Counted from the first letter of the stretch, positions 29,001 to 37,037 are shown. The stretch is 64,000 nucleotides of DNA from Hydrogenophaga flava NBRC 102514 (GCF_001571145.1 NZ_BCTF01000017.1:1-64000), one strand, 5' to 3'. Numbers and translations are program-made. The notes: a model not told the origin generated them from the sequence alone.

Positions 29001-29522
29001 GCAGTGAGCGCGCTCAAGGCCGGGCGTGAGCCGGACCTGCTGAGCCCGCTGAGCGTCACCACCGACATCAACCTGCACGCCCCCGCCCTGCTGCCCAACG
29101 ACTACTGCGGCGACGTGCACTTGCGCCTGAGCTTCTACAAGAAGCTCGCCACCGCCAAGACGGCGGACCAGGTCGATGGCCTGCTGGAAGAGATCGTCGA
29201 CCGCTTCGGCAAACTGCCAGCGCAAACCCAGACCCTGATCGACGTGCACCGCCTGCGGGTGCTCTCGGCGCCGTATGGCGTGGTCAAGGTCGATGCGGCG
29301 CCAGGTGTCATCAACATCACCTTCCGCCCCAACCCGCCGATCGAGCCGATGAAGATCATCGAGCTGATCCAGAAGAACCGCCACATCAAGCTGGCCGGCA
29401 ACGAGAAGCTGCGCATCGAACGCGCCCTGCCCGAAGTCAAGGACCGGGTGCAACTGGTGCGCGACGTGCTGCGTTCGCTGGGCCAGCCGCTGAAGACGGT
29501 AGCCACCGCCGGCGTGGCTTGA
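26031..29522 (+). CDS. mfd: Transcription-repair coupling factor Mfd
   Basis: Mfd pushes stalled RNA polymerase off damaged DNA and recruits UvrA. The 1163-residue protein has the UvrB-like N-terminus (CALFPDWETLPYDAFSPHQDL; GEYAVRGGLIDLFPMG) and the RNA-polymerase-interaction domain (GDPVVHSAHGIGRYRGL). The RecG-like motor has Walker A CGDVGFGKTEVALRAAF, DEEH in LLIIDEEHRFGVRHKE and QLRGRVGRS. A C-terminal TRCF domain closes it. Length is normal. Confidence 0.97.
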   Translation: MDLPKLKPGQRFHLPRPAGAADALLLAQLAAREKAAGRPVAIVTADATDAQRLMDEMAFFAPELRCALFPDWETLPYDAFSPHQDLISERLATLWRIQQRDKDTGADVVLVPATTALYRLAPPSFLAGYTFQFKVKQKLDEAKLKGQLTLAGYNHVTQVVSPGEYAVRGGLIDLFPMGSQVPYRVDLFDDEIDSIRTFDPDSQRSLYPVPEVRLLPGREFPMDEPARARFRSRWRELLEGDPTKSRIYKDMGNGVATAGIEYYLPLFFEETATVFDYLGEQATVVLHGDLEPAFQRFWQDTQDRYRLVRGDPDRPALPPESLFLSMEQFYGQANAHAQLAIRPAVEDIADNAFAQKLGELAAVRGAEDPLSRLHCHIRNTAHRVLLLAESDGRRESLLDFLRASGLNPPAFDSLTEFQTSDEKVGIATAGLTVGFSWLEAGIDFVTETELFAAGPTTRRRKKQEQVSDVDALIKDLSELNVGDPVVHSAHGIGRYRGLINMDMGDKNPDGTPALQEFLHLEYADKAVLYVPVSQLSLIGRYTGVSADEAPLHKLGSGQWEKAKRRAAEQVRDAAAELLNIYARRAVRQGHAFRFSAQDYEIFANDFGFEETADQKAAIHAVIQDMISPQPMDRLVCGDVGFGKTEVALRAAFVAITGGKQVAFLAPTTLLAEQHYQTLVDRFAKWPVKVAEMSRFRSQKEITAAMKGINDGSVDIVVGTHKLLSEKTQFKNLGLLIIDEEHRFGVRHKEAMKQLRAEVDVLTLTATPIPRTLGMALEGLRDLSVIATAPQRRLAIKTFVRNEGTGVIREAVLRELKRGGQVYFLHNEVETIENRKQKLEEILPEARIAVAHGQMPERELERVMRDFVAQRYNLLLCSTIIETGIDVPTANTIVMSRADKFGLAQLHQLRGRVGRSHHQAYAYLLVPDIEGLTKQAAQRLDAIQQMEELGSGFYLAMHDLEIRGAGEVLGENQSGNMLEVGFQLYNEMLSEAVSALKAGREPDLLSPLSVTTDINLHAPALLPNDYCGDVHLRLSFYKKLATAKTADQVDGLLEEIVDRFGKLPAQTQTLIDVHRLRVLSAPYGVVKVDAAPGVINITFRPNPPIEPMKIIELIQKNRHIKLAGNEKLRIERALPEVKDRVQLVRDVLRSLGQPLKTVATAGVA

Positions 29523-29637
29523 TCTGCATCAATAACAGGAGCAACGCAGGCCTGCGTTCACTCGCCGTTCACACAGCGGCGATCAAACTTCAACACAGAA
29601 GCTTCAGCATCGAAGCCTTCAACTTGAAGGAAGAAAA

Positions 29638-30144
29638 ATGAACCTGTCTGCCCAACGCCCCTGGATCACGCCCGTCGTCATCGGCGCCTTTACCCTGTCC
29701 GCCGTCACCGGCGTGCTGATGTTCTTTCATCTCGATTCAGGCCTGAACAAGACGGCCCACGAATGGCTCAGCTGGGCCATGGTGATCGGGGTCGGCCTGC
29801 ACGTGCTGCTGAACATGCCGGCATTCAAGCGCTACTTCAACCAGAACACCGGTCGGACCATCATGGGCGTCTTCGCCCTGGTGCTGGCACTGAGCTTCAT
29901 TCCAGCTGGCGGCGAAGGCGGCAGCGACCCCGGCTTTGCGCCGCCGGTCCGCGCACTCGCCAAGGCCCCGATCACCGTGCTGGCCCAGGTCGCCGGCACC
30001 AGCACCGAGGATCTCAAGGCGAAGTTGCAGGCCCAGGGCCTGGCAGTGACCAGCGACCAGCAGTCGGTGGCCGATCTGGTCGGGCCAGACCTGCGCAAGC
30101 AGATCGGCACCATCACCAAGGTGCTGCCAGCGGCCAAGTCCTGA
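29638..30144 (+). CDS. DUF4405-type membrane protein (possible cytochrome b561-like)
   Basis: The 168-residue protein has three hydrophobic segments (WITPVVIGAFTLSAVTGVLMFF, WLSWAMVIGVGLHVLLNM, IMGVFALVLALSFIPAG) with histidines in FFHLD, AHEWL and GLHVLL placed as possible heme ligands. This is the pattern of DUF4405, often compared with cytochrome b561. The C-terminal 80 residues (STEDLKAKLQAQGLAVTSDQ) are soluble and unlike the membrane part. The start follows GGAAGAAAA and ATG 29638. Confidence 0.75.
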   Translation: MNLSAQRPWITPVVIGAFTLSAVTGVLMFFHLDSGLNKTAHEWLSWAMVIGVGLHVLLNMPAFKRYFNQNTGRTIMGVFALVLALSFIPAGGEGGSDPGFAPPVRALAKAPITVLAQVAGTSTEDLKAKLQAQGLAVTSDQQSVADLVGPDLRKQIGTITKVLPAAKS

Positions 30145-30180
30145 TCAGGGCGTCGTCCCGGCTCCCGCGATAATTCCGGG

Positions 30181-30897
30181 ATGACCTCACCCACCGAATT
30201 CGCCCCCGGCCTGACCGTGCAGGGCGTCCAGACGCCCCTGAACCTGCGCGATTTCAAGCTGATCGCCTTCGACATGGATTCCACGCTGATCAACATCGAA
30301 TGCGTGGACGAGATTGCCGACGCCGCCGGCCGCAAGGCCGAGGTGGCGGCAATCACCGAAGCCGCCATGCGCGGCGAGATCACCGACTACAAGGAGAGCC
30401 TGCGCCAGCGCGTCGCCCTGCTCAAGGGCGTGACCGAGGAACACCTGGCGCACGTCTACCGCTCGCGCCTGCGCCTGAACCCGGGCGCAGCCGAGCTGGT
30501 GCTGGCCTGCAAGGCGGCCGGCCTGAAGGTGCTGCTGGTCAGCGGCGGTTTCACCTACTTCGCCGAGCGCCTGCGCGACCGGCTGGCGCTCGATTTCGCC
30601 CGCAGCAACCAGCTGGAGATCGTCGACGGCCAGCTCACCGGCCGCCTGCTCGACCAGAGCTGGGGCGACATCTGCGATGGCGCGATGAAGCGGGAAACCC
30701 TGCTGCGCACCTGCAGCCTGATCGGCTGCTCGCCGTCGCAGGCGATTGCCATGGGCGATGGCGCCAACGACCTGGAAATGATGGGCGTGGCGGGCCTGTC
30801 GGTGGCCTACCGCGCCAAACCCAAGGTGCGCGCCCAGGCCAAGGTGGCCATCGACATGGGCGGGCTGGACCGCCTGCTCGAACTGTTCCAGCCCTGA
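30181..30897 (+). CDS. serB: Phosphoserine phosphatase SerB
   Basis: SerB hydrolyses phosphoserine to serine, the last step of serine synthesis. The 238-residue haloacid-dehalogenase protein has motif I AFDMDSTLINIECVDEIAD, motif II LLVSGGFTYFAERL, the motif III lysine region and motif IV MGDGANDLEMMGVAG. It lacks the N-terminal ACT domain of some SerB forms. It ends tail-to-tail with the TrpB2-like gene. Confidence 0.95.
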   Translation: MTSPTEFAPGLTVQGVQTPLNLRDFKLIAFDMDSTLINIECVDEIADAAGRKAEVAAITEAAMRGEITDYKESLRQRVALLKGVTEEHLAHVYRSRLRLNPGAAELVLACKAAGLKVLLVSGGFTYFAERLRDRLALDFARSNQLEIVDGQLTGRLLDQSWGDICDGAMKRETLLRTCSLIGCSPSQAIAMGDGANDLEMMGVAGLSVAYRAKPKVRAQAKVAIDMGGLDRLLELFQP

Positions 30898-30909
30898 CCC
30901 GTTGGCGTC

Positions 30910-32280
30910 TCAGGCGGGTTCCGGCACGCTGGGCAGACCGGACAGCGCCATCGCCAGCTCCTTCTCGTCGTAGGCCTCGTCCTTGAGTTCACCGGCGAAG
31001 TACTTCTGGTACGACGCCATGTCGAAGTGGCCGTGGCCGCAGAGGTTGAACAGGATGGTCTCCGACTTGCCCTCGCGCTTGCAGCGCAGCGCCTCTTCGA
31101 TCGCGCCCCTGACGGCGTGGTTGGCCTCCGGCGCCGGCACGATGCCCTCGGCGCGCGCGAAGGTCACGCCCGCCTCGAAACACTGGCCCTGGGTGTAGGC
31201 GGTGGCTTCGAGCAGGCCCAGCTCCTTGCAGTGACTCACCAGCGGCGCCATGCCGTGGTAGCGCAGACCGCCGGCGTGGAAGCCTGGCGGCGTGAAGGTG
31301 CTGCCCAAGGTGTGCATCTTGGTCAGCGGCGTCATGTGGCCGGTGTCGCCGAAGTCGTAGGCGTACTTGCCGCGCGTCAGCGACGGGCAGGCCGCCGGCT
31401 CCACCGCGACGATGCGAGATTTCCGACCGCCGCGCAGCGCATGGCCGATGAACGGGAAGGCGATGCCGGCGAAGTTGGAACCACCGCCGGTGCAGCCCAC
31501 CACCACGTCCGGCCACGCGTCGGCCATCTGCATCTGCTCCATGGCTTCCAGGCCGATGATGGTCTGGTGCATCAACACATGGTTGAGCACCGAACCCAGC
31601 GCGTACTTGGTGTCCTCACGCTGCACCGCCAGCTCGACCGCTTCCGAGATCGCGATGCCGAGGCTGCCGGGGTGGTCGGGCCGCTGGGCCAGCACGCTGC
31701 GGCCGTACTCGGTCTGGTTGGACGGCGAGGGCAGACAGCGCGCGCCGTAGGTCTCCATCACGGCGCGGCGATAGGGTTTCTGGTCGTACGACACGCGCAC
31801 CTGGAACACCAGCACCTCGAGGTCGAACAGCGAGCCCGCGAACGACAGCGAGGTGCCCCACTGGCCGGCACCGGTCTCGGTGGTCAGGCGCTTGACGCCG
31901 GCCTGCTTGTTGTAGAAGGCCTGCGGGATCGCGGTGTTCGGCTTGTGGCTGCCGGCGGGGCTGACGCCTTCGTACTTGTAGAAGATCTTGGCCGGCGTTC
32001 CCAACACCTTTTCCAGCCGGTGGGCGCGGTACAGCGGCGCCGGACGCCAGAGGCGGTAGATGTCGCGCACCGGCTCGGGGATCTCGATCTCGCGCTCGGT
32101 GCTGACCTCCTGCATGATCAGTTCCATCGGGAACAGCGGCGCCAGGTCGTCGGGGCCGATGGGCTGCAAGGTGCCGGGATGCAGCACAGCCGGCAGCGCC
32201 TTGGGCAGGTCGGCCTGGATGTTGTACCAAAACTTGGGCATCTGGTTCTCGTCGAGCAGGTACTTGGTTTGCAGACTCAT
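30910..32280 (-). CDS. trpB2: TrpB2-type tryptophan synthase beta-like PLP enzyme
   Basis: TrpB2 proteins condense indole with serine or act on related substrates, usually without TrpA. The 456-residue sequence has the N-terminal extension of this subgroup (MSLQTKYLLDENQMPKFWYN). The PLP lysine region is EGVSPAGSHKPNTAIPQAFY, the ETGAGQWGTS segment follows, and the phosphate loop is VGCTGGGSNFAGIAFPF. ATG 32280 follows AGGAG. No other trp gene is nearby. It is divergent from an AraC-type regulator that probably controls it. Confidence 0.92.
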   Translation of the reverse strand: MSLQTKYLLDENQMPKFWYNIQADLPKALPAVLHPGTLQPIGPDDLAPLFPMELIMQEVSTEREIEIPEPVRDIYRLWRPAPLYRAHRLEKVLGTPAKIFYKYEGVSPAGSHKPNTAIPQAFYNKQAGVKRLTTETGAGQWGTSLSFAGSLFDLEVLVFQVRVSYDQKPYRRAVMETYGARCLPSPSNQTEYGRSVLAQRPDHPGSLGIAISEAVELAVQREDTKYALGSVLNHVLMHQTIIGLEAMEQMQMADAWPDVVVGCTGGGSNFAGIAFPFIGHALRGGRKSRIVAVEPAACPSLTRGKYAYDFGDTGHMTPLTKMHTLGSTFTPPGFHAGGLRYHGMAPLVSHCKELGLLEATAYTQGQCFEAGVTFARAEGIVPAPEANHAVRGAIEEALRCKREGKSETILFNLCGHGHFDMASYQKYFAGELKDEAYDEKELAMALSGLPSVPEPA

Positions 32281-32370
32281 GCGCTTCTCCTGAAGTTGGG
32301 TGAACAGGGTGGTACGGCGAACCGGGCCATTCTGGAAGCTGGCAGCGGTCAAGACCATCCGCGAAACGAA

Positions 32371-32403
32371 CCCGGGTATCCGATAAGTGCAAAACCCCGG
32401 GTA
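32371..32403. promoter_or_regulatory. Direct-repeat operator candidate between trpB2 and araC-type gene
   Basis: CCCGGGTA occurs at 32371-32378 and again at 32396-32403, in the same orientation and 25 bases apart. Spaced direct repeats are typical AraC-family binding sites. The pair lies in the 132-base divergent region, immediately before the regulator start. Binding is inferred. Confidence 0.5.
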
Positions 32404-32412
32404 ATCACTAGC

Positions 32413-33456
32413 ATGCAGCACATGGCCCCCAGCCCTGCCCCGTCCCCGCCGCACGCGCCCGCCTGGCTGGACCGCAGTGCGCCCGCAGGTGCAGCCTGGG
32501 CGCCACTGTTGGTACTCGCCTCCGACGACCTGGACGAAACGCGCGAGCAGATCGCGCGCATCTACAAGCCGCACGACCTGGCGGTGATCGGCAGCCACCA
32601 GCGCGTGCGCGCCCGCATGCACCATCGGGCGCTCGGCCCCTCGGTCTCGCTCAACCGGCTGGCCCACGGCGCCGCGGTGCGCATCGACCCGGACCGGCTG
32701 GACGACTTTTTCCTGGTGCAGATGCCGCTGGCCGGTGAGGCGGCTGTGTGGCACCAGAACGCGCGGCACCTCAGCGCCGCGGGCGAGGCAACGGTGATCT
32801 CGCCGCAGGACACGGTGCGCATGGAGTGGTCGGGCGACTGCGACCAGTTCATGCTGCGCATCGACCGCCAGAGGCTCTTGCACGTGGCCGCAGCGATCAG
32901 CGGCAGCGAACCGGCCGCCACCCTGCGGCTGGCGCCCCGGCTGGACCTGCGCCAGGGTTCGGGTGCGCACTGGTGGCAGCTGATGCACTACCTCGCCGCG
33001 CTGCTGCAGCCGGGCGGCGAACACCCGTCGACGGGCCTGCACACGGCAATGCTGGAAGACCATGTGCTGGCCATGCTGCTGCGGGTGGCCTGGGCGCCGG
33101 CCACGGTGAGCCGGGCACCCGCCAGCGCGACCGTGCCCCGGCTGCGGCAACTGGAAGACCACATCGAAGCCCACCTGGATCAGCCGCTGACGGTGGCCGA
33201 TCTGGCGCGGGCGGTCAACAGCAGCGTGCGCCTGGTACAGCAGCTGTTCGCCCGCGAGCGCGGCACCACGCCGATGGCCCACATCCGCCGGCTGCGGCTG
33301 GAGCGTGTGCGCCACGACCTGCTGCACCCCGGACCGGACACCCGCGTGCTGCAGACCGCCGAGCGCTGGGGCTTCGAGCACCCCGGCCGCTTTGCCGCGG
33401 CCTACCAGCAGGCCTACGGCGAAAGCCCCAGCGCCACCCTCGCGCGCAGCCGCTGA
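32413..33456 (+). CDS. AraC-family transcriptional regulator
   Basis: The 347-residue protein has an AraC-binding-like N-terminal sensor domain (about residues 40-210; LDDFFLVQMPLAGEA) and a C-terminal double helix-turn-helix (LTVADLARAVNSSVRLVQQL to GFEHPGRFAAAYQQAYGESP). Start ATG 32413, or 32422, lies right behind the direct repeats. Divergent placement suggests control of the TrpB2-like gene and possibly of itself. Ligand unknown; an aromatic compound is a guess. Confidence 0.88.
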   Translation: MQHMAPSPAPSPPHAPAWLDRSAPAGAAWAPLLVLASDDLDETREQIARIYKPHDLAVIGSHQRVRARMHHRALGPSVSLNRLAHGAAVRIDPDRLDDFFLVQMPLAGEAAVWHQNARHLSAAGEATVISPQDTVRMEWSGDCDQFMLRIDRQRLLHVAAAISGSEPAATLRLAPRLDLRQGSGAHWWQLMHYLAALLQPGGEHPSTGLHTAMLEDHVLAMLLRVAWAPATVSRAPASATVPRLRQLEDHIEAHLDQPLTVADLARAVNSSVRLVQQLFARERGTTPMAHIRRLRLERVRHDLLHPGPDTRVLQTAERWGFEHPGRFAAAYQQAYGESPSATLARSR

Positions 33457-33474
33457 GGTGGGCGCGAGCCGACA

Positions 33475-33807
33475 TCAGTGCCGGGCATTGTGTTTCTTGC
33501 GGTGAATGTTCCGGCTTGCGCGGTCCTGCGCGTGTTCCATGCGCACCGCCTCCCGCCCGGTGACCTTGCCGTCGCTTTCCATGCGGTTCTCCATGTTGGC
33601 GATGTGCTGCTGCTGGTGTTCCAGACGGTTTTCTTCGCGCCGGGTCAGCTGGCCTGAGGCAACGCCCTGGTCGATGCGTTCGGCCTGTCGGGCCTGGCGG
33701 TTCTCGACGCGCTGGGCCTGGCGCTCGGCCGGCGTGACAGCCTGCGCAGCGGTGACGGCGCCCAGCGCCAGAACGGCTGCGGTGAGGGGTTTGAGCCAGA
33801 ATGACAT
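33475..33807 (-). CDS. Exported Arg/Gln/Glu-rich helical protein
   Basis: The 110-residue protein has a signal peptide (WLKPLTAAVLALGAVTAAQA) and a highly charged mature part: QRVENRQARQAERIDQGVAS, GQLTRREENRLEHQQQHIAN, ESDGKVTGREAVRMEHAQDR, then a tail ending RKKHNARH. Family members have the same order (DG.vT..E....QD.aSr.I...KH). The role is unknown but it is periplasmic. It is divergent from, and near to, the ECF sigma cluster that includes a second Arg-rich exported protein. Confidence 0.8.
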   Translation of the reverse strand: MSFWLKPLTAAVLALGAVTAAQAVTPAERQAQRVENRQARQAERIDQGVASGQLTRREENRLEHQQQHIANMENRMESDGKVTGREAVRMEHAQDRASRNIHRKKHNARH

Positions 33808-33982
33808 GGTGATTTCCTCCGTGGTGGTTCACGGACCACCCTGGCCCGTGTGCCTGTTGAACCGCCCGCGCAGCGCTCCCTTACGTCCCGCCGCCTTTCC
33901 CGAGGAAATTGATCGGAATGGCGTAAGAGCCGTGGAGTTTGCGGGTTGAACCGGTACAGCCCCACTGTTTTTGCCCTGCCCC

Positions 33983-34432
33983 ATGCCGTTCCGGTTCCGC
34001 CACATGCTGTCCTGCTGCCTGCTGGCCCTGGCCACGTTCGGTCTGCCTGCGCAGGCCGCGCCCGTGCCGGTGCCCGACGCACAGGAATGGCAGCGGCTCA
34101 CACCCGCGCAGCGGCTGCAGCGCCAGGCCGACATCCGCGAGCGGCTCAAGCGCGCCACGCCGCAGGAGCGGCAGGAGTTCCGCGAGCGGCTGCGCGAGCT
34201 GCTGGTCAGCCTGCCGCCGCATGAACGGCAGGCCCTGATCGACGACGCGCGCGAGCGCTGGCAGGCCATGAGCCCGCAGGAGAAGCAGCGCCTTGCCGAC
34301 GAGCGCCGGGAGAAGCTGCGCGAGATGACCCCCGCCGAGCGCCGTGCCTTGCTGCGCGAACGGCGCGAGACGCTGGAGCGCATGACCCCGGCCGAACGCC
34401 GCGCGCTGCGCGAGAAGCTGCGCACGGAATGA
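33983..34432 (+). CDS. DUF3106-type exported protein
   Basis: The 149-residue protein has a signal peptide (FRHMLSCCLLALATFGLPAQA). The mature helix-rich chain carries five repeats of the pattern [LM][TS]P.[EQ][RK], for example LTPAQRLQR, ATPQERQEF, MSPQEKQRL and MTPAERRAL twice. This matches DUF3106. Start ATG 33983 is preferred; the frame extends four codons further only through a TTG. The stop overlaps the sigma gene start by four bases, coupling the two. Such proteins resemble envelope-stress chaperones by composition, but function is unproven. Confidence 0.8.
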   Translation: MPFRFRHMLSCCLLALATFGLPAQAAPVPVPDAQEWQRLTPAQRLQRQADIRERLKRATPQERQEFRERLRELLVSLPPHERQALIDDARERWQAMSPQEKQRLADERREKLREMTPAERRALLRERRETLERMTPAERRALREKLRTE

Positions 34433-34977
34433 GCAGCGACTGGGCCATGTGGCGCGCCGCCTGCCAGGGTCATGAAGCCAGCGCCGTCCAGCTGGTGCGC
34501 CGGCTCACGCCGCAGGCCATGGGCCTGGCCCGGCAGCTGCTGCGGCGCCAGGAGGACGCCGAGGACGTGGTGCAGGAGTCGTTCCTGCGCCTGTGGGGCG
34601 CACAACCCTCCGACACCCGGGGCGCGGCACTCGCGACCTACTTCAACACCATCGTGATCAACCGCTGCAAGACCTGGCTCGTGCAGCGCCGCGAGCTGAG
34701 CACCGACCCCGAACAGCTGGCCGAGTGGATCGACGCGGCCCCCCCAGGCGACGGGACCGACCACCGGGCCGGCGACGCGCTGGATGCCCCACGCCTGCAG
34801 GCCGCCATGCTCCGGCTGCCGGCCCGCCAGCGCATGGCCCTGGCCATGTGGGCCTACGCCGATGCCGACGCGGCCGGGATCGCGCGCTCGCTCGAACTCG
34901 ACACGAACGCAGCCCACCAGCTGCTGCACCGGGCCAAGACGGCCCTGCGCCGATGCCTTCAGGAGACCCCGTCATGA
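34429..34977 (+). CDS. ECF-type RNA polymerase sigma factor
   Basis: The 182-residue protein has sigma region 2 (LARQLLRRQEDAEDVVQESFLRLW) and region 4 (LPARQRMALAMWAYADADAAGIARSLELDT), with the ECF arrangement and no region 1 or 3. It is translationally coupled to the DUF3106 gene upstream and to a small membrane protein downstream that probably acts as its anti-sigma factor. No ECF-type promoter was assigned. Confidence 0.88.
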   Translation: MSSDWAMWRAACQGHEASAVQLVRRLTPQAMGLARQLLRRQEDAEDVVQESFLRLWGAQPSDTRGAALATYFNTIVINRCKTWLVQRRELSTDPEQLAEWIDAAPPGDGTDHRAGDALDAPRLQAAMLRLPARQRMALAMWAYADADAAGIARSLELDTNAAHQLLHRAKTALRRCLQETPS

Positions 34978-35315
34978 ACACGCCCTCCCCCCACGACCGC
35001 GACACCATGCGCGAAGAGGCGCTCAAGGGGCGCCTGAAGAACGCGCTGACGCACAGCCCCGACGAAGGCTCAGACGCCTTGCAGGCGCGCGTGCTCGCGC
35101 AATGGCGCCAGGCCCGCCCTCAAACGGTGGTGGTGACCTCGACTGGCCCATTGGCCTCGCTGCAGGCCGCCTGGCGCCAGCACCCGGTGCTGTGGACCGG
35201 CGCACTGGTGGCGCTGGCGATGGCGCTGTGGATGCTGCGCCCGGCGCAGGACCCGGCGCTGGAAGAACTGACGCAGCCCGATGTGCTGATGCTGATTTCC
35301 AATGGAGAGCTGTAG
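34974..35315 (+). CDS. Single-pass membrane protein, likely anti-sigma factor
   Basis: This 113-residue protein has a polar N-terminal half (MREEALKGRLKNALTHSPDEGSDALQARV would face the cytoplasm), one membrane helix (HPVLWTGALVALAMALWMLR) and a short acidic outside tail. It starts in the sigma gene stop (ATGA). Size, topology and coupling fit an anti-sigma partner, but the zinc-type HXXXCXXC motif is absent and the tail outside is very short. DUF3619-like proteins have similar placement. Confidence 0.65.
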   Translation: MNTPSPHDRDTMREEALKGRLKNALTHSPDEGSDALQARVLAQWRQARPQTVVVTSTGPLASLQAAWRQHPVLWTGALVALAMALWMLRPAQDPALEELTQPDVLMLISNGEL

Positions 35316-35322
35316 CGGGCCC

Positions 35323-35682
35323 TCATCCGCCCGCACGCTTGACCGTGTGGCCCTGGGCCTTGAGCGCCTCGATCACGCGCTCGACGTGGTCGCCCTGCAC
35401 CTCGATCACACCGTCCTTGACCGTGCCACCGGTGCCACAGAGCGTGCGCAGCTGTTTCCCCAGCGCGGCCAGGCCGGCCGCATCCAGCGGCGCCCCCTTG
35501 ACCACGGTCACGGCCTTGCCACCGCGGCCCTTGGTCTCGCGCGAGACGCGCAGCACGCCATCGCCCTTGGGCGCCGCGGGTTCGCCGCAGCGACACGACG
35601 CCACCGGCTGGCGGCAGCCGGGGCACATGCGGCCCGATTCGGTCGAATAAACGAGGCCGCCGGAAGAAGCTCGTGATTTCAT
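35323..35682 (-). CDS. SUI1/eIF1-like translation factor
   Basis: The 119-residue protein has an N-terminal zinc-binding-like part (CPGCRQPVASCRC) and the SUI1/YciH domain (GVLRVSRETKGRGGKAVTVV; LRTLCGTGGTVKDGVIEVQG; VIEALKAQGHTVKRAGG). In bacteria this family is thought to affect start-site choice on the ribosome. ATG 35682 fits the family length. It converges with the anti-sigma-like gene and diverges from the helicase. Confidence 0.9.
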   Translation of the reverse strand: MKSRASSGGLVYSTESGRMCPGCRQPVASCRCGEPAAPKGDGVLRVSRETKGRGGKAVTVVKGAPLDAAGLAALGKQLRTLCGTGGTVKDGVIEVQGDHVERVIEALKAQGHTVKRAGG

Positions 35683-35718
35683 GGACCGGGATCGTAGCGC
35701 GTCGCCGACAATCGTCCC

Positions 35719-36957
35719 ATGCCGTTCTCCTCTCTGGGCCTTGTGCCCGCTCTCGCCCAGGCCGCTGCCGACCTGGGTTTTGCCGCCCCCACCCCAATCC
35801 AGGCCGAGGCCATCCCGCCGGTGCTCGCTGGCCAGGACCTGCTGGCCAGCGCCCGCACCGGTTCGGGCAAGACCGCCGCCTACGCCCTGCCCCTGCTGCA
35901 GCGCTGGCTGGACCGGGCGGACACCGGGCCACGCCGCACGCGGGCACTGGTGCTGGTGCCCACCCGCGAACTGGCGGCGCAGGTCGGCGAGGTGCTGCGC
36001 TCGCTGGCGCAGACACTGCCCCGGCGCCCGAAGCTGGTCGTCGCCTTCGGTGGCGTGTCGATCAACCCGCAGCTGATGGCGCTGCGCGGAGGCGCCGACG
36101 TGGTGGTCGCCACGCCCGGCCGGCTGCTGGACCTGGTGGACCACAACGGCCTGCGGCTGGATTCGGTGGAGCTGCTGGTGCTGGACGAAGCCGACCGCCT
36201 GCTCGACCTGGGTTTCGCGGAAGAACTGGCGCGTGTGCTGGGTCTGCTGCCAGCGCAGCGCCAGAACCTGCTGTTCTCCGCCACCGTGCCGCCGGCGGTC
36301 GAAGCCATGGCGCTGCAGCTGCTGCGCGAGCCGGTGCGGGTGGACGTGCCGACGCCGGACGACGACGCGGCCGCGCCGCTGGTGCAGCAGCGCGCGTTTG
36401 CGGTGGACGACAAGCGGCGCACCCAGCTGCTGCGGCAGCTGATGAAAACCGAGGGCTGGAAGCCGGTGCTGGTATTCGTGGCCACGCAGTACGCGGCCGA
36501 GCGCCTGGCCAACAAGCTGCACCACGGCGAGGTCTACGCCACGGCCTTCCACGGTGGCCTGAGCCAGGGCGCGCGTCAGACCACGCTGGGCGAATTCAAG
36601 GCCGGGCGCTGGGACGTGCTGGTGACGACCGATCTGGCCGCACGCGGCATCCACATCGACGGCCTGCCGGTGGTGGTGAATTTCGATCTTCCGCGCTCGG
36701 CGGTGGACCATGTGCACCGCATCGGGCGCACCGCCCGAGCGGGTCAGGCCGGCCTGGCGGTGAGCTTCGTGACCGCTGCGCAACTGGCGCACTGGCAGCT
36801 GATCGAAAAACGCCAGGGCCTGAGCCTGCCACTGGAAACGGTGGAAGGGTTCGAACCGACCGAAACGCCGCCCCCACCCTCACCAGGCAACGGCGGAGTC
36901 AAGGGCAAGCGGCCGAGCAAGAAAGACAAGCTGCGCGCACAGGCCGCGAAACCGTAG
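35719..36957 (+). CDS. rhlE: DEAD-box RNA helicase, RhlE-like
   Basis: The 412-residue ATPase has the Q-motif region (FSSLGLVPALAQAAADLGFA), motif I ARTGSGKTAAYALPLLQ, DEAD box LVLDEADRLLDLGF, SAT motif in NLLFSATVPPAV, and motif VI HRIGRTARAG. The C-terminal tail is short and basic (GVKGKRPSKKDKLRAQAAKP). It matches the RhlE subfamily of RNA helicases in RNA turnover and ribosome assembly. It is followed directly by a dispersed repeat. Confidence 0.9.
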   Translation: MPFSSLGLVPALAQAAADLGFAAPTPIQAEAIPPVLAGQDLLASARTGSGKTAAYALPLLQRWLDRADTGPRRTRALVLVPTRELAAQVGEVLRSLAQTLPRRPKLVVAFGGVSINPQLMALRGGADVVVATPGRLLDLVDHNGLRLDSVELLVLDEADRLLDLGFAEELARVLGLLPAQRQNLLFSATVPPAVEAMALQLLREPVRVDVPTPDDDAAAPLVQQRAFAVDDKRRTQLLRQLMKTEGWKPVLVFVATQYAAERLANKLHHGEVYATAFHGGLSQGARQTTLGEFKAGRWDVLVTTDLAARGIHIDGLPVVVNFDLPRSAVDHVHRIGRTARAGQAGLAVSFVTAAQLAHWQLIEKRQGLSLPLETVEGFEPTETPPPPSPGNGGVKGKRPSKKDKLRAQAAKP

Positions 36958-37036
36958 CCCCCACGCTCCGCCGCTGCGCGGGTCGCTGCCCCCCAAGGGG
37001 GCGCGTTTCGCCTTGGGGCTGCCCGGCGGCGAAACC
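36958..37036 (+). repeat. Dispersed palindrome-rich repeat, intergenic copy
   Basis: This 79-base element begins CCCCCACGCTC and contains the stem CCCCCAAGGGGG followed by CGCGTTTCGCCTTGGGGC, then GCCCGGCGGCGAAACC. A near-identical copy lies at 47921-48000 in the opposite orientation inside cobQ. It sits between the helicase stop and the DUF6172 stop, where it could also act as a transcription barrier. Confidence 0.85.
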
Positions 37037-37037
37037 C

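Noticed and set aside
26013-29453. 1146-codon minus-strand frame
   Set aside because: It is a GC-rich shadow of mfd on the opposite strand with His/Gln/Val-rich composition.
32910-33381. Upstream extension of the TrpB2 frame to 33381
   Set aside because: The extra 367 codons are antisense to the AraC gene; ATG 32280 has an AGGAG site and matches the family N-terminus.
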